37,810 bases of DNA from Bacillota bacterium (GTDB lineage: Bacteria > Bacillota > Clostridia > Oscillospirales > Ruminococcaceae), in assembly GCA_023443315.1 (NCBI GenBank), contig JAEZVA010000099.1:1-37810 (forward strand). The letters run 5' to 3'. Shown here one piece after another: positions 21,844 through 30,379 of this stretch. A program made the translations under genes and the position numbers. A model generated the notes under the pieces. The model was not told the DNA's origin. It ran no database searches and worked only from the letters and a program-made list of their open reading frames with translations. Position 1 is the stretch's first letter, and each line of letters opens with the position of its first letter.

Positions 21844-22835
21844 TGGATTTGGATGTCGCAAAGAAAATCATCAAGAAAGCCATTGAGGATAACAAAGGAT
21901 TTTACACCAAAGCAAAGGTGGCGATAGATTACTACCACAACGACAGCGATATTTTGCGTACAGGTGCCGCCGCGATAGATGAGGTAAACCGTTTTTTGCA
22001 GCAGATTGGGCGCAACCCCTTGCACTCGGCGGATAATCGTATCCCCACCAACTGGCACCGCATTATCACAGACCAAAAGGTAGGGTATCTATTTACATAC
22101 CCGCCCGCATTTGACGCGGATAATAAGGCGGTGAACGACAGCATCCTTGATACGCTGGGCGACGATTACGAAACGGTGATGCGCAGCCTTGGCAGCGATG
22201 CCACCAATTGTGGGAGGGCATGGCTGCATTACTGGTATGGAAAGCAACCTGACGGCAAGCCGTTACCCTTCCAGTATCACTTCATCGACCCGCTGCAGGT
22301 GCTGCCCATCTACGATACCGAGAACATCAAGCTGCCGCTCAAGATGCTGGTGCGCACCTATTTGGTGACCGATGATATGGGCGTAGAGTATAAGCGGTAC
22401 GAGGTGTGGACGGATACCGAAGTCTCGTACTTCTGTGAAAAGGCAAGTGAAACCGACAAGCAAGGCATCACGGCAGAAACCATGGAGCTTAATGGCGCGG
22501 TCGTGGGAAAGGTACTGCCTCACAGCTATGGCGAAATACCGTTTATAGAATTTAAGAACAACGCTTATGTCACAGGCGACCTGCAGATGTACAAGCGACT
22601 AATTGATGCGATGGATAAGCTCATCAGTGGCTTTGCCAATGATGTGGATGATATTCAGGAGATTGTGTGGGTCATTAAAAACTACGCGGGTGATACCATC
22701 GACACCGTTTATGACAAGGACGGCAACGAGGTAGAGCGGCAAATAGACCTTCTGCAAGAAATCAAAGCCCGCAAGGTACTTCATGTTGATTCTGACGGCG
22801 GTGTGGATAAGCTCACCGCAGAAATCCCGTATTAA
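21843..22835 (+). CDS. Portal protein (SPP1 type), N-terminal part ending at a premature TAA
   Basis: This 330-residue frame covers the first two thirds of an SPP1-family portal: YYHNDSDIL, RIITDQKVGYLFTYPP, the wing (HFIDPLQVLPIYDTEN, FCEKASETDK) and the stem/crown approach (DVDDIQEIVWVIKNY, VDKLTAEIPY). It stops at TAA (22833-22835). The same frame continues at once with A-R-M-K and 155 further residues that match the rest of the family, so the two parts together make a normal ~487-residue portal. The portal forms the 12-fold ring for DNA packaging and tail joining, and a product truncated here should not work. AGAGGGG near 21823 and an overlap with the terL stop support the start. Confidence 0.9.
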   Translation: MDLDVAKKIIKKAIEDNKGFYTKAKVAIDYYHNDSDILRTGAAAIDEVNRFLQQIGRNPLHSADNRIPTNWHRIITDQKVGYLFTYPPAFDADNKAVNDSILDTLGDDYETVMRSLGSDATNCGRAWLHYWYGKQPDGKPLPFQYHFIDPLQVLPIYDTENIKLPLKMLVRTYLVTDDMGVEYKRYEVWTDTEVSYFCEKASETDKQGITAETMELNGAVVGKVLPHSYGEIPFIEFKNNAYVTGDLQMYKRLIDAMDKLISGFANDVDDIQEIVWVIKNYAGDTIDTVYDKDGNEVERQIDLLQEIKARKVLHVDSDGGVDKLTAEIPY

Positions 22836-22841
22836 GCCCGC

Positions 22842-23306
22842 ATGAAGCTATATGAAATCCTTGAAAAGCAGATATACATCAGTGCCATGGCGGTGAATCC
22901 TAATCCGGAACGCACCGGTCAGGCGACGGGTACCTACATAGAGTTTCTCTACTCCCTGCTTGAACTCAAGGCAGGATTAACCGAAACCGCATTTCGCGCG
23001 GCACTTGGCAGGCTCGTGAAAGCCATACTGCACTATAACGGGCAGGACGAGACGATGCAGGTACAGCAGACATGGACCCGTAACAAGCCGCGCGTGGATA
23101 CCGAGATAGCCGAGATTATCAACGGCACTCCGGATGACATCCTGTCCCGCCGCACCAAGACTAAGGCGCACCCGCTGGTGGAGGACTATCAGGAGGAGCT
23201 CAAGCAGATTGCGAAGGAAGCCGAGCAGTTTAGTGAGCCAGAGATGTTCCCAAAGGGCAAGAAAGGGGAGCAAGACGGCAACAACGGCGAGGGTGAGGAC
23301 GAATGA
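22842..23306 (+). pseudogene. Portal protein, C-terminal part cut off by the in-frame TAA
   Basis: A 154-residue open stretch in the same frame as the preceding portal fragment, separated by TAA-GCC-CGC only. It begins with ILEKQIYISAMAVNPNPERTGQATGTYIEFLYSLLELKAGL, the conserved segment that follows the stem helix in SPP1-type portals, and ends with an acidic Gly/Asn-rich tail. No ribosome site precedes the ATG at 22842, so independent translation is unlikely. A single G-to-T change turning GAA (Glu) into TAA would explain the break. Readthrough or a sequencing error are the alternatives. Confidence 0.8.
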
Positions 23307-24697
23307 GCTACTGGCAGGATAGGCAGCTAGAACGCTTCCAGCAGTCCGAGACACTGATGGAGGACTACTACCGAGAGCTTGAGCAAGCCTTTGAACAGGC
23401 GCAAAAGGAAGTGTCCGGCATTGTCTATCGCTTTTATGAGCGGTATGCCAAAGACAATAAGATATCCCTTGCCGAGGCAAAGAGGGCGCTCAGTCCAAGG
23501 GAGCTGCGCAAGTTTAAAGGCAGCTTGAAAGAGTTTGAGCAGCTCGCCCGTGAGAGTGTCGGCACATATAACCTTGAGCTTGAAAACCTCTCCACAAAGT
23601 CGCGTATTACCAGATACGAGGCACTGCAGGCTGAAATCAAAGCGACCCTAAATAAGCTGTACGACCGAGATTTTGAGCAAGGAGCGGGAAAGGCGATGCA
23701 GAACGTCTACGTTGACGCCTACAGCCGCCTGAACTTTGACTTTGACCGATACACTGGGTTGCACCACAACTTCGCCCGGGTCAATACAGAGTTGGTGGAA
23801 ATGCTGCTTAAGTACCCGTTTAATGGACTGGACTTCTCCGAACGCATCTGGCGGCAGAGTACCGACTTGGAGTACAAGCTCAAGCAGGCGCTGACAACCG
23901 CCTTCGTACAGGGAAAGAACCCGTTTGAGCTTTCCAAGGAGTTTGCCAAGACCTTCGACGTCAAGCGCAGGGAAGCGTACAGGCTGCTTAATACCGAGGC
24001 TGCATTTGTGCAGGGGCAAGCCACTGCAGACGGATACAAGGAGATGGGCGTAGATAAATACGAAATCTGCGCTACTCTCGATAGCCACACGTCACAAACA
24101 TGTAGGGATCAAGACGGTAAGGTGTACGAGGTTGCGAAGATGATGGTTGGCGTCAACTACCCGCCATATCATCCAAACTGCCGCACCACTACGGTGCCGG
24201 TTATCGGGGAAAGCAACCGAACAAATGATACCCGTGTCGCTCACGACCCGAAGACCGGAAAAGTCGTTAAGGTTCCTGCCAATATGACGTACAAGGAATG
24301 GAAAAAATCCTTTTCACCTGCTACAGTAAAGGCTATTGACAAATCACTGGAAAGCAGTATAATAAAATCTTCTGACATCGAGATTGGGAGAAGCTTGGGA
24401 GCAGCGGCTTTCCGCGACAGGGTGTGGGTAGAAGGTAAAGGATACTATTATCTGGCCGAAGGGAGTTCCATAACAAAGGTCGTGGTATTTGCAGGCAAGG
24501 GAACCAAAACTCCTTTACGAGTGGCTGGTGGACTTAGCCAAAAATTTGGGGGCAAAACAGAGGATTGGCAGCACACCCGCGGAGAGGGTGTTGTGGTTTT
24601 TGAGGGTGAAAATCGCAGGGCCGAGCTTCATTGGTTTGAAAATGCAGACGTTGGCAGAGTGAAAATGAAAGTTAAGAGGTGGTTTGATGAAGGTTAA
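23303..24697 (+). CDS. SPP1 gp7/MuF minor head protein with toxin-like C-terminal domain
   Basis: A 464-residue protein. Residues 1-250 are the helical gp7-like head morphogenesis part. The MuF module follows, with CATLDSHTSQTCRDQDGK (about 256-273) and YPPYHPNCRTT (about 287-297). The extra C-terminal domain (about 356-464) is not part of the normal head protein: RDRVWVEGKGYYYLAEGSS, WQHTRGEGVVVFEGENRRAE, then ELHWFENADVGRVKMKVKRW. That ending resembles the nuclease-like polymorphic toxin domains (PBECR/PT-type) attached to MuF proteins, which are thought to enter the cell with phage DNA. The stop overlaps a small gene by 11 nt that may be its immunity partner. Confidence 0.9.
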   Translation: MSYWQDRQLERFQQSETLMEDYYRELEQAFEQAQKEVSGIVYRFYERYAKDNKISLAEAKRALSPRELRKFKGSLKEFEQLARESVGTYNLELENLSTKSRITRYEALQAEIKATLNKLYDRDFEQGAGKAMQNVYVDAYSRLNFDFDRYTGLHHNFARVNTELVEMLLKYPFNGLDFSERIWRQSTDLEYKLKQALTTAFVQGKNPFELSKEFAKTFDVKRREAYRLLNTEAAFVQGQATADGYKEMGVDKYEICATLDSHTSQTCRDQDGKVYEVAKMMVGVNYPPYHPNCRTTTVPVIGESNRTNDTRVAHDPKTGKVVKVPANMTYKEWKKSFSPATVKAIDKSLESSIIKSSDIEIGRSLGAAAFRDRVWVEGKGYYYLAEGSSITKVVVFAGKGTKTPLRVAGGLSQKFGGKTEDWQHTRGEGVVVFEGENRRAELHWFENADVGRVKMKVKRWFDEG

Positions 24698-24845
24698 ATA
24701 TCTTGGAGAAAGCGATCCTCTTGAGCTGATCAACGGAAAGATTTATGATGTAATATCTGTTGAGAAAGGCTGGTATCGTATAGTCGATGAAACCAAAGAA
24801 GATTACTTATACCCGCCGCAGGCATTTGAAATTGTTGAAGAATAA
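24687..24845 (+). CDS. Small SH3-like protein, possible immunity partner of the MuF toxin domain
   Basis: A 52-residue protein that starts inside the last codons of the MuF gene (11-nt overlap, AGAGGTGG upstream). It reads MKVKYLGESDPLELINGKIYD, then EKGWYRIVDETKEDYLYPPQ and FEIVEE, a compact beta-barrel-like, acidic protein that is widespread in Firmicutes. Tight coupling to a toxin-like domain and its acidic charge suggest an immunity or chaperone role, but the family also occurs elsewhere, so this is inference. It ends in a strong terminator. Confidence 0.8.
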   Translation: MKVKYLGESDPLELINGKIYDVISVEKGWYRIVDETKEDYLYPPQAFEIVEE

Positions 24846-24878
24846 AACCACTCATCCATTGTGATTGAGTGGTTTTTT
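24845..24878 (+). terminator. Terminator after the MuF/small-protein pair
   Basis: AAACCACTCA (24845-24854) pairs with TGAGTGGTTT (24865-24874), 10-nt loop, then Ts. Its presence inside the head operon is unusual and suggests that transcription is re-initiated or antiterminated downstream. Confidence 0.8.
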
Positions 24879-24903
24879 ACTGCAGTAAAAGGGGGTTGTC
24901 CTC

Positions 24904-25089
24904 ATGAAATGTCCCTACAACATATCAATCCATCAGAGGGTAACACGTAGTTACTCGTATGATACTGATGGTAAAATTGAGAGCGAAGAAACGGTACTAG
25001 TAGAAAAGCGTCCTTTGCTGGACTGCGCCGGAAAAGATTGCGGAGCCTGGCAGAACGGGAAGTGCTGCTACAACAACCTAAAAGACTAA
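24904..25089 (+). CDS. Small cysteine-rich phage protein
   Basis: A 61-residue protein with Cys at position 3 (MKCPYN) and a C-terminal cluster CAGKDCGAWQNGKCC (about 41-55), suggesting a small zinc or iron site. AAAGGGGG lies upstream of the ATG. Small proteins of the form MKCPY...CxxxxCxxxxxGxC are known between head genes of clostridial phages; their role is not known. A terminator follows. Confidence 0.75.
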   Translation: MKCPYNISIHQRVTRSYSYDTDGKIESEETVLVEKRPLLDCAGKDCGAWQNGKCCYNNLKD

Positions 25090-25094
25090 TAATC

Positions 25095-25123
25095 ACAGCG
25101 TCCTTATCGGGGCGCTGTTTTTA
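25095..25123 (+). terminator. Terminator after the cysteine-rich gene
   Basis: ACAGCGTCC (25095-25103) pairs with GGGCGCTGT (25110-25118, one G-T pair), followed by TTTTA. The next ~90 nt to the scaffold gene hold an ill-defined GC-rich stretch without other signals I can name. Confidence 0.7.
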
Positions 25124-25212
25124 TATCAAAATTACCCGAGCGCCCGGGACATAATAGGCGCGCCGCAAAGCGAGGACTGGCTCGATAAAAAGGATAGCGG
25201 ATGGGAGGCACT

Positions 25213-25788
25213 ATGTTTGAATGGCTAAAAGCAATCCTCGGAGATCATTACTCTGACGACATTGACAAGAAGGTATCGGAAGAAATCGGCAAGGCGTTTG
25301 TGTCACGCGCGGACTTTAACACCAAGAACGAGGAGGCTAAAACGCTCAAAAACCAACTTGCCGAGCGCGATACCCAGCTCGAAGAGCTGAAAAAGGTGGA
25401 CGCTGCCGGCTTGCAAGCCAAAATTACCGAACTGCAGACCGCAAATACCGATGCGCAGAAGAAATATGATGCGGATTTAAAAGCCGCTAAGCTTGATTTT
25501 GCACTTGAGACACACCTCGTCAAGGAGGGAGCGGTCAACACAAAGGCGGTGCGCGCGCTGCTCGATGCATCCAAAATCAGCCTCGATGGCGAAAACCTTG
25601 TGGGTCTTGACGAGCAACTCAAAGCCCTAAAGGAAAAGGAAACTTGGGCGTTCTCGCCGCCGCAGGAGCAGATGCAACCGCCAAAACCCACTTATGGCGG
25701 ATTCACCCCGCCGGCCGGAGGAACCGGTAAACCGGGTGAACCCAAATCGCTTAACGAAGCGGTTACACAATTCTATTCTAAAACATAA
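25213..25788 (+). CDS. Phage scaffolding protein (GP20-type)
   Basis: A 191-residue capsid scaffold. It has a long coiled coil (about 35-95: KNQLAERDTQLEELKKVD...KITELQTANTDAQKKY), then the conserved AKLDFALETHLVKEGAVNTKAVRALLD segment and a Pro/Gly-rich C-terminal tail. It directs assembly of the prohead and is then removed. The ATG at 25213 follows GGGAGG by 5 nt; the frame could start 12 nt earlier but without a ribosome site. Confidence 0.92.
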   Translation: MFEWLKAILGDHYSDDIDKKVSEEIGKAFVSRADFNTKNEEAKTLKNQLAERDTQLEELKKVDAAGLQAKITELQTANTDAQKKYDADLKAAKLDFALETHLVKEGAVNTKAVRALLDASKISLDGENLVGLDEQLKALKEKETWAFSPPQEQMQPPKPTYGGFTPPAGGTGKPGEPKSLNEAVTQFYSKT

Positions 25789-25801
25789 AGGAGAGATTTA
25801 A

Positions 25802-26755
25802 ATGCCCGTACTTTTAGCAGATGCGAAAAACTTTACCCAGGATAAGCTTACTCAGTTTATCATTGATGAGTTCCGCAAGGATCTCCTCATGGAGTTAATG
25901 CTCTTCGACGACACGGTTACACCTATCGGTGAAACCCTTGCCTATGTGTACAACCGTGTAACAACGCTGCCCACTGCCGCGTTCCGTGCACTCAACAGCG
26001 AGTACACCGCGCAGGAGGCAAAGACCACACAGTACACTGCTGCACTTAAGCAGCTGGGAGGGTCGTTCCAGGTTGACCGTGTAATCCAGAACCACGTCAA
26101 GGGAGTTACCGACCAGATTACCTTCCAGCTTTCGCAGAAGATTGCCGCCACGAAGGCACTGTTTGCGGATACCTTTATCAACGGCGACACTGCGGCTAAT
26201 GCAAACAGCTTTGACGGTCTGAACAAGGCACTTGTCGGAAGTTCAACCGAAACCAACACTACCACCGCGATAGATCTGTCGACTTCTGCAGCCATCACCA
26301 CAAATTTTCACGTTTTTATGGACGCCCTCGACAAGATGCTTTCGGAGCTCAACGGTGAGATTACGGCAATTGCTGTAAACCAGAAGCTCAAAGCAGTTAT
26401 TAACGGCGTTGCTCGCCGCAGTGGCTATTTCTCGACCTCTGATGTCGATGCATTTGGCAAGCCGGTTACCAAATACTCAGGTATCCCGTTCGTGGCGATG
26501 GGTCACAAACCCGGAACCGCGCAGCCCATCATCGGCATAGATGGCACGGCAGGCACAACCGATCTGTACGCGATGCGTATTGCGCTGGACGGCGTACACG
26601 CTGTATCGCCCAGCGGCTCTACGATTGTTAACGCATACCTGCCTAACATGCAGGCACCCGGCGCAGTAAAGACCGGTGAGGTCGAGATGGTTACCGCCAT
26701 GGCGCTTAAGGCAACCCGTGCCGCAGGCGTTATGCGTAAGATTAAGATTGCGTAA
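25802..26755 (+). CDS. Major capsid protein
   Basis: A 317-residue protein directly after the scaffold gene, with a strong AAGGAGAGA site. It shows a HK97-fold type pattern: an N-terminal arm (DKLTQFIIDEFRKDLLM), a spine helix region (QLGGSFQVDRVIQNHV...ITFQLSQKIAATKALFADTFINGD) and a C-terminal domain (GIDGTAGTTDLYAMRIALDGVHAVSPSGS). It forms the icosahedral shell. Order and length fit the PBSX/SPP1-type head modules. Confidence 0.93.
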   Translation: MPVLLADAKNFTQDKLTQFIIDEFRKDLLMELMLFDDTVTPIGETLAYVYNRVTTLPTAAFRALNSEYTAQEAKTTQYTAALKQLGGSFQVDRVIQNHVKGVTDQITFQLSQKIAATKALFADTFINGDTAANANSFDGLNKALVGSSTETNTTTAIDLSTSAAITTNFHVFMDALDKMLSELNGEITAIAVNQKLKAVINGVARRSGYFSTSDVDAFGKPVTKYSGIPFVAMGHKPGTAQPIIGIDGTAGTTDLYAMRIALDGVHAVSPSGSTIVNAYLPNMQAPGAVKTGEVEMVTAMALKATRAAGVMRKIKIA

Positions 26756-26766
26756 GGAGGGGCGAT

Positions 26767-26997
26767 ATGATTACAATTACAACTCCGAACAAGGAGTATT
26801 CCGGTATCACCGGTGGGGTGCAGTTTGTAGAGGGGAAGGCAGAGGTGAAGAAGCTTTCCCCTGAAGCTCGCGCATATATGGAAGGCGCGGGGTATGTCAT
26901 CACAGACGATAAAAAGTCTGGTGATAAGGACAAAGACAAGAACAAGTCTCCCGAGAACCCAGAGAACCCCGGGGACACCGAGAACCCTGAAAAGTAG
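26767..26997 (+). CDS. Small head-region protein with Pro/Glu/Asn tail
   Basis: A 76-residue protein: a compact beta-rich part (ITITTPNKEYSGITGGVQFVEGKAEV) and an acidic, disordered tail with PEN/PGD repeats (about 58-76). It sits between capsid and connector genes with AAGGAGGGG upstream. It may be a head decoration or connector accessory; similar short proteins recur at this place in Firmicutes phages. Confidence 0.75.
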   Translation: MITITTPNKEYSGITGGVQFVEGKAEVKKLSPEARAYMEGAGYVITDDKKSGDKDKDKNKSPENPENPGDTENPEK

Positions 26998-27006
26998 GTG
27001 AATTCC

Positions 27007-27360
27007 ATGCCTAAAACCGCGCAGGACGTATTTACCGAGATGCAGAAGCGTTACGGCGTAGCCGAGACAGAACAATCCCGGTATGAATCGTACATCGAGC
27101 AAGCGAAGCAGGAGATATTTACGTACTGCAATATCCCCGAGAAAGCTGCTATGCCGGACGGTCTGTATTATCCGTGGGTTGAGCTCTCACACGCTGCATC
27201 TCGGCAGGCACAGACCATACAGGGCACTGGCGCTATCAAGAGCATATCTGAGGGCGATACGACCGTGACCTACGACGTGGGCACTACCGTGGTTAAAAGC
27301 GATGCTGGGCTGTTGTCCTATGCAACGATACTTAACCGCTTTAGGAGGATGCCGAGATGA
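27007..27360 (+). CDS. Head-tail connector (adaptor) protein
   Basis: A 117-residue mostly helical protein (SRYESYIEQAKQEIFTYCNIPEKAAMPDGLYYPWVELS) with a C-terminal FRRMP tail, as in the phage connector/gp15-like adaptors that attach below the portal. The ATG at 27007 has AGGTG upstream; a GTG at 26998 has no ribosome site. It is coupled to the next gene by ATGA. Confidence 0.8.
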   Translation: MPKTAQDVFTEMQKRYGVAETEQSRYESYIEQAKQEIFTYCNIPEKAAMPDGLYYPWVELSHAASRQAQTIQGTGAIKSISEGDTTVTYDVGTTVVKSDAGLLSYATILNRFRRMPR

Positions 27361-27704
27361 CGGATGCTGTTTCAGCCTTGGCGGCTCTGCGTACAGACAC
27401 CTGCGATATCTGGCGAGAAGAAAAAGTAACTGTAGGCAATATCACAAAGAGTGAGCGCCGGTTGAAATACACCGGCGTTTCCTGTCGCTTGAGTAAAACC
27501 AACGTACCCGCGCTCGTTCAGACTACAGCGGCGGCTGGCATATCAACGACCTATCAGGTGTACTTTGCCCCCGGACAGGACATAAAGGCCGGCGATACGC
27601 TGTATATCACACGGCGTGGCAGGGTGTATGAATGTGTCGCGGGAGATCCATTTGACTACGCCCTTAACACAGTGGTCAAGGTGACGGTGAACAAGATTAC
27701 CTAA
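27357..27704 (+). CDS. Head closure/minor capsid protein
   Basis: A 115-residue beta-rich protein with TDTCDIWREEKV, YTGVSCRLSK and TTYQVYFAPGQDIKAGDTLYITRRGRVYECVAGDPFDY, the usual features of the SPP1 gp16/minor capsid type closure proteins. These seal the connector after packaging. It overlaps the adaptor gene by 4 nt. Confidence 0.8.
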   Translation: MTDAVSALAALRTDTCDIWREEKVTVGNITKSERRLKYTGVSCRLSKTNVPALVQTTAAAGISTTYQVYFAPGQDIKAGDTLYITRRGRVYECVAGDPFDYALNTVVKVTVNKIT

Positions 27705-27718
27705 CAGGAGGCACGGGG

Positions 27719-28198
27719 ATGTCGGCAGATTTTAGCATACAAAACTTTGAACAGTTTATGCAAAAGCTAGCGTCTTTGGGCGCAGACCTTGACCAGTCGG
27801 CACAGAGGGTGCTCAATAAAGCGGTTAACGAAGCGCGGCGCGTGGCGGTGCAAAATACCCCGGTAGGCGATTATTCCCGCGATGTGAACTTTACCACCAA
27901 GAAAGGACAGTCCGTCAGCTTTCGCGTGGCTGGACGTGTCGGTGGTACCCTTAAGCGCAGTTGGGCAGTTAAACGTGCGGTGAAGCAAGGCAAAGACCAT
28001 GTCGCTGAACTGTATAACGCCGCTGACTATGCTTTGTACGTCAACAACGGGCACCGTGTTGTAAACCGTGATCGCGTGACCGTCGGGTATGTGAAGGGTC
28101 AGTTTATGCTTGAAAAAGGGCTGGATGCCGCCCGCCGGAATATGCAGGGATACTTCAACGAAGAGGTAAGGAGGGTGAAAGAAAAGAATGGATTTTAG
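27719..28198 (+). CDS. HK97 gp10-like tail component
   Basis: A 159-residue protein with the pattern of the HK97 gp10 family: DLDQSAQRVLNKAVNEARRVAVQNTPVGDYSRD, then GTLKRSWAVKR and ADYALYVNNGHRV. It joins tail to head. AGGAGG precedes the ATG. It overlaps the following gene by 11 nt. Confidence 0.88.
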   Translation: MSADFSIQNFEQFMQKLASLGADLDQSAQRVLNKAVNEARRVAVQNTPVGDYSRDVNFTTKKGQSVSFRVAGRVGGTLKRSWAVKRAVKQGKDHVAELYNAADYALYVNNGHRVVNRDRVTVGYVKGQFMLEKGLDAARRNMQGYFNEEVRRVKEKNGF

Positions 28199-28610
28199 TA
28201 TTATCAAGCAGGGCATCGCAGGCTTAGTCAAGGGCTTGTATCCCGATGTCACCATCTATTCGGATGCCGTCCAACAGGGCACCGACACACCCTCCTTCTT
28301 TATTGACCACTACAGTGCGGACGGTGCGCAAAAGCTCGCTGACACGTCAAGTATCGATGTGGGATGCGTCATTACATACTATCCTCAGGATATACGCACG
28401 AACGATGAGATTGAGGGAGTGCGTTTTAAACTAGTGCAACACCTGCGCCGCTTTGAGACCGATAACGGATGGATGACCCCGCGCAATGTCAACGCATCGG
28501 TAGTGGATATGATTTTGACCGTAACATTTACGGTTCGCATCTCTACATATGCCGAACCGTCTGACCCAATGATTGAGCAGGCGGTACAAAAAACTGAAAT
28601 TAAGGAGTGA
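28188..28610 (+). CDS. Tail terminator-like protein
   Basis: A 140-residue protein (IKQGIAGLVKGLYPDVTIYSD...TPSFFIDHY...CVITYYPQDIRTNDEIEGV) resembling the DUF6838-type tail completion proteins of Firmicutes phages. It would form the ring ending the tail tube. AGGAGGGTGA is upstream, inside the preceding gene. Confidence 0.82.
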   Translation: MDFSIIKQGIAGLVKGLYPDVTIYSDAVQQGTDTPSFFIDHYSADGAQKLADTSSIDVGCVITYYPQDIRTNDEIEGVRFKLVQHLRRFETDNGWMTPRNVNASVVDMILTVTFTVRISTYAEPSDPMIEQAVQKTEIKE

Positions 28611-28618
28611 GTAAAAGC

Positions 28619-29902
28619 ATGATTCAGAATCAGATACTGCCCGGAGTGTACATCAATGTCGTAGCGGGTCCGCGCGGCGAAGATGTGCTGGGTGCTCGCG
28701 GCATTGTAACCGTACCGCTTGCACTTGACTGGGGAGGCACCATCACCGAGCTTGCGCAAGGTGAAAGCCCATTTGTGAAGCTTGGATATCCCATTACAGC
28801 CCCCGAAATGGTGCTCATGCGCGAGCTGCAGAACTACGCCACCAAAACCATCATATACCGGCTAAACGGCGGTGATAAGGCGCAGGCGGAGCTTTCCACC
28901 GGTGTGATTGCCCGCGCGATATACCCCGGTACGCGCGGTAACAGCCTGTCTGTCACGGTAACTGCAGACGGCAGTGTGTTTGTCGTTAAGACTTATGTAG
29001 GCACCCTTGAGGTGGATACGCAGGTTGTCCCGACCCCCAAAGACTTTGTCGCCAACAACTTTGTTGAGATTGAAGCAGAGGAGAACGCGGTATTTACCGC
29101 GGCAACTGTACCCCTTGCGGGTGGTACAAGCGGCGCACCAGGTGAAACAGCCTACGATGAATACCTAGCAGCACTTGAGCTGTTCAAATACAACGTCATC
29201 TGTTACACCGGCACGGATAGTGGCGTCAAGGCAAAGATTATAGCCTTTATCAAGCGAATGCGTGATGATGAAGGTGTCCGGGTGCAGGCGGTTATGAGTG
29301 GCGCTACGGCGAACTACGAGGGCATCATTAACCACACCATCGGTGGTATCAGCTATGGCAATGCACTGACCGCCGCGCAGGCTTGCGCTACCAGAGCGGG
29401 TATTGAAGCGATGCTGGGCACCGCAGCAAGCGGAACGAACCTTGAGCTTGTTGGCTGGACGGATGTAAACCCGCGACTGAACCGCATTCAGCTTGAGACG
29501 CGTACCAAGAACGGTGAAAGCCTGTTTGTCATCAAGGACGGCAAGGTCAAGCTGCTGTATGACATCAACAGCCTGACAACCTTCACGGAGGAAAAACCGA
29601 AGGACTTTTGCAAAAACCTTGTTATCCGCACGCTGGATGCCTATGTCATGGATCTGCAATCGTTACTCGATACCAGAGCGATTGGCAAACTGCGTAACAA
29701 CGCTAATGGACGCAACCAGCTTAAGGGCATGATTGTGGACATGACCAAAAACCGTTATCTCGCTACGGAATCCATCGAGGACTTTGAGGCGGACGATGTG
29801 GCGGTGGAGATCGGCACGGAGCGCGATAGCGTGGTTGCCCATAGCGCCATCAAGGTCGTAGATACGGTCGACAAGATATACCTGACCGTTGTGTCGAGGT
29901 AG
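28619..29902 (+). CDS. Contractile tail sheath protein (XkdK-like)
   Basis: A 427-residue sheath subunit. The N-terminal part has ILPGVYINVVAGPRG and RGIVTVPLALDWG, and the C-terminal domain has TFTEEKPKDFCKNLVIRTLDAYV, NGRNQLKGMIVDMTKNRYLA and DEVDKIYLTVVSR-like segments, as in PBSX XkdK and other myophage sheaths. This identifies the phage as a myovirus. The ATG at 28619 was preferred; a GTG at 28607 overlaps the ribosome site region. Gene order sheath-tube-chaperone-tape measure is standard. Confidence 0.93.
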   Translation: MIQNQILPGVYINVVAGPRGEDVLGARGIVTVPLALDWGGTITELAQGESPFVKLGYPITAPEMVLMRELQNYATKTIIYRLNGGDKAQAELSTGVIARAIYPGTRGNSLSVTVTADGSVFVVKTYVGTLEVDTQVVPTPKDFVANNFVEIEAEENAVFTAATVPLAGGTSGAPGETAYDEYLAALELFKYNVICYTGTDSGVKAKIIAFIKRMRDDEGVRVQAVMSGATANYEGIINHTIGGISYGNALTAAQACATRAGIEAMLGTAASGTNLELVGWTDVNPRLNRIQLETRTKNGESLFVIKDGKVKLLYDINSLTTFTEEKPKDFCKNLVIRTLDAYVMDLQSLLDTRAIGKLRNNANGRNQLKGMIVDMTKNRYLATESIEDFEADDVAVEIGTERDSVVAHSAIKVVDTVDKIYLTVVSR

Positions 29903-29917
29903 AAAGGAGCATAAACG

Positions 29918-30379
29918 ATGAACGATTTTTCCCGCTTACAAGACCTCATCGCGGGTCATGACGGCAATGTGTACGTCAATCTCGGCAACCAAGTTCTGCC
30001 CGCCGGTACCGTAGGCAAGCTTGAAGCCAAGGAAACCAAAACGGTTGAGAGCAAGCGCATGCTGGGAAGCCGCGTTACAAAACATGCGGTTAGGGGCGTG
30101 GAGTACACCCTTAGCGCTACATTCTATCACACCACACCCGCGCTTATCGAGGCGGCTAAGGTGTACAAGGACACCGGCGTTGTGCCGGAAATGACTATTC
30201 AGGTGTATAACGAGAACCCCGCACAGGGACGGCAGGAAGTCCTTCTGCGCAGTGTTATCCTGAATAGCACCCTGTTCGCAAAGCTCGACGACAGCTCCGA
30301 CGATAGTGTGTCTTTTGATACCGACGGCACGTTCGACGACTTCGACATCATTGAGAGATTTGGAGGTACAGGAACATGA
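29918..30379 (+). CDS. Tail tube protein (XkdM-like)
   Basis: A 153-residue protein following the sheath gene by 15 nt with GAAAGGAG upstream. It has the tube-family pattern: SRLQDLIAGHDGNVYVNLGNQV, VESKRMLGSRVTKHAVRGVEYTLSATFYHTTP and a final DSVSFDTDGTFDDFDIIERF. It forms the inner tail tube. It overlaps the chaperone gene by 4 nt. Confidence 0.92.
   Translation: MNDFSRLQDLIAGHDGNVYVNLGNQVLPAGTVGKLEAKETKTVESKRMLGSRVTKHAVRGVEYTLSATFYHTTPALIEAAKVYKDTGVVPEMTIQVYNENPAQGRQEVLLRSVILNSTLFAKLDDSSDDSVSFDTDGTFDDFDIIERFGGTGT

Noticed and set aside
22833..22835. Reassigned TAA codon
   Set aside because: TAA ends several complete genes here (major capsid, scaffold, AbrB-like region neighbours), so it is a normal stop in this genome.
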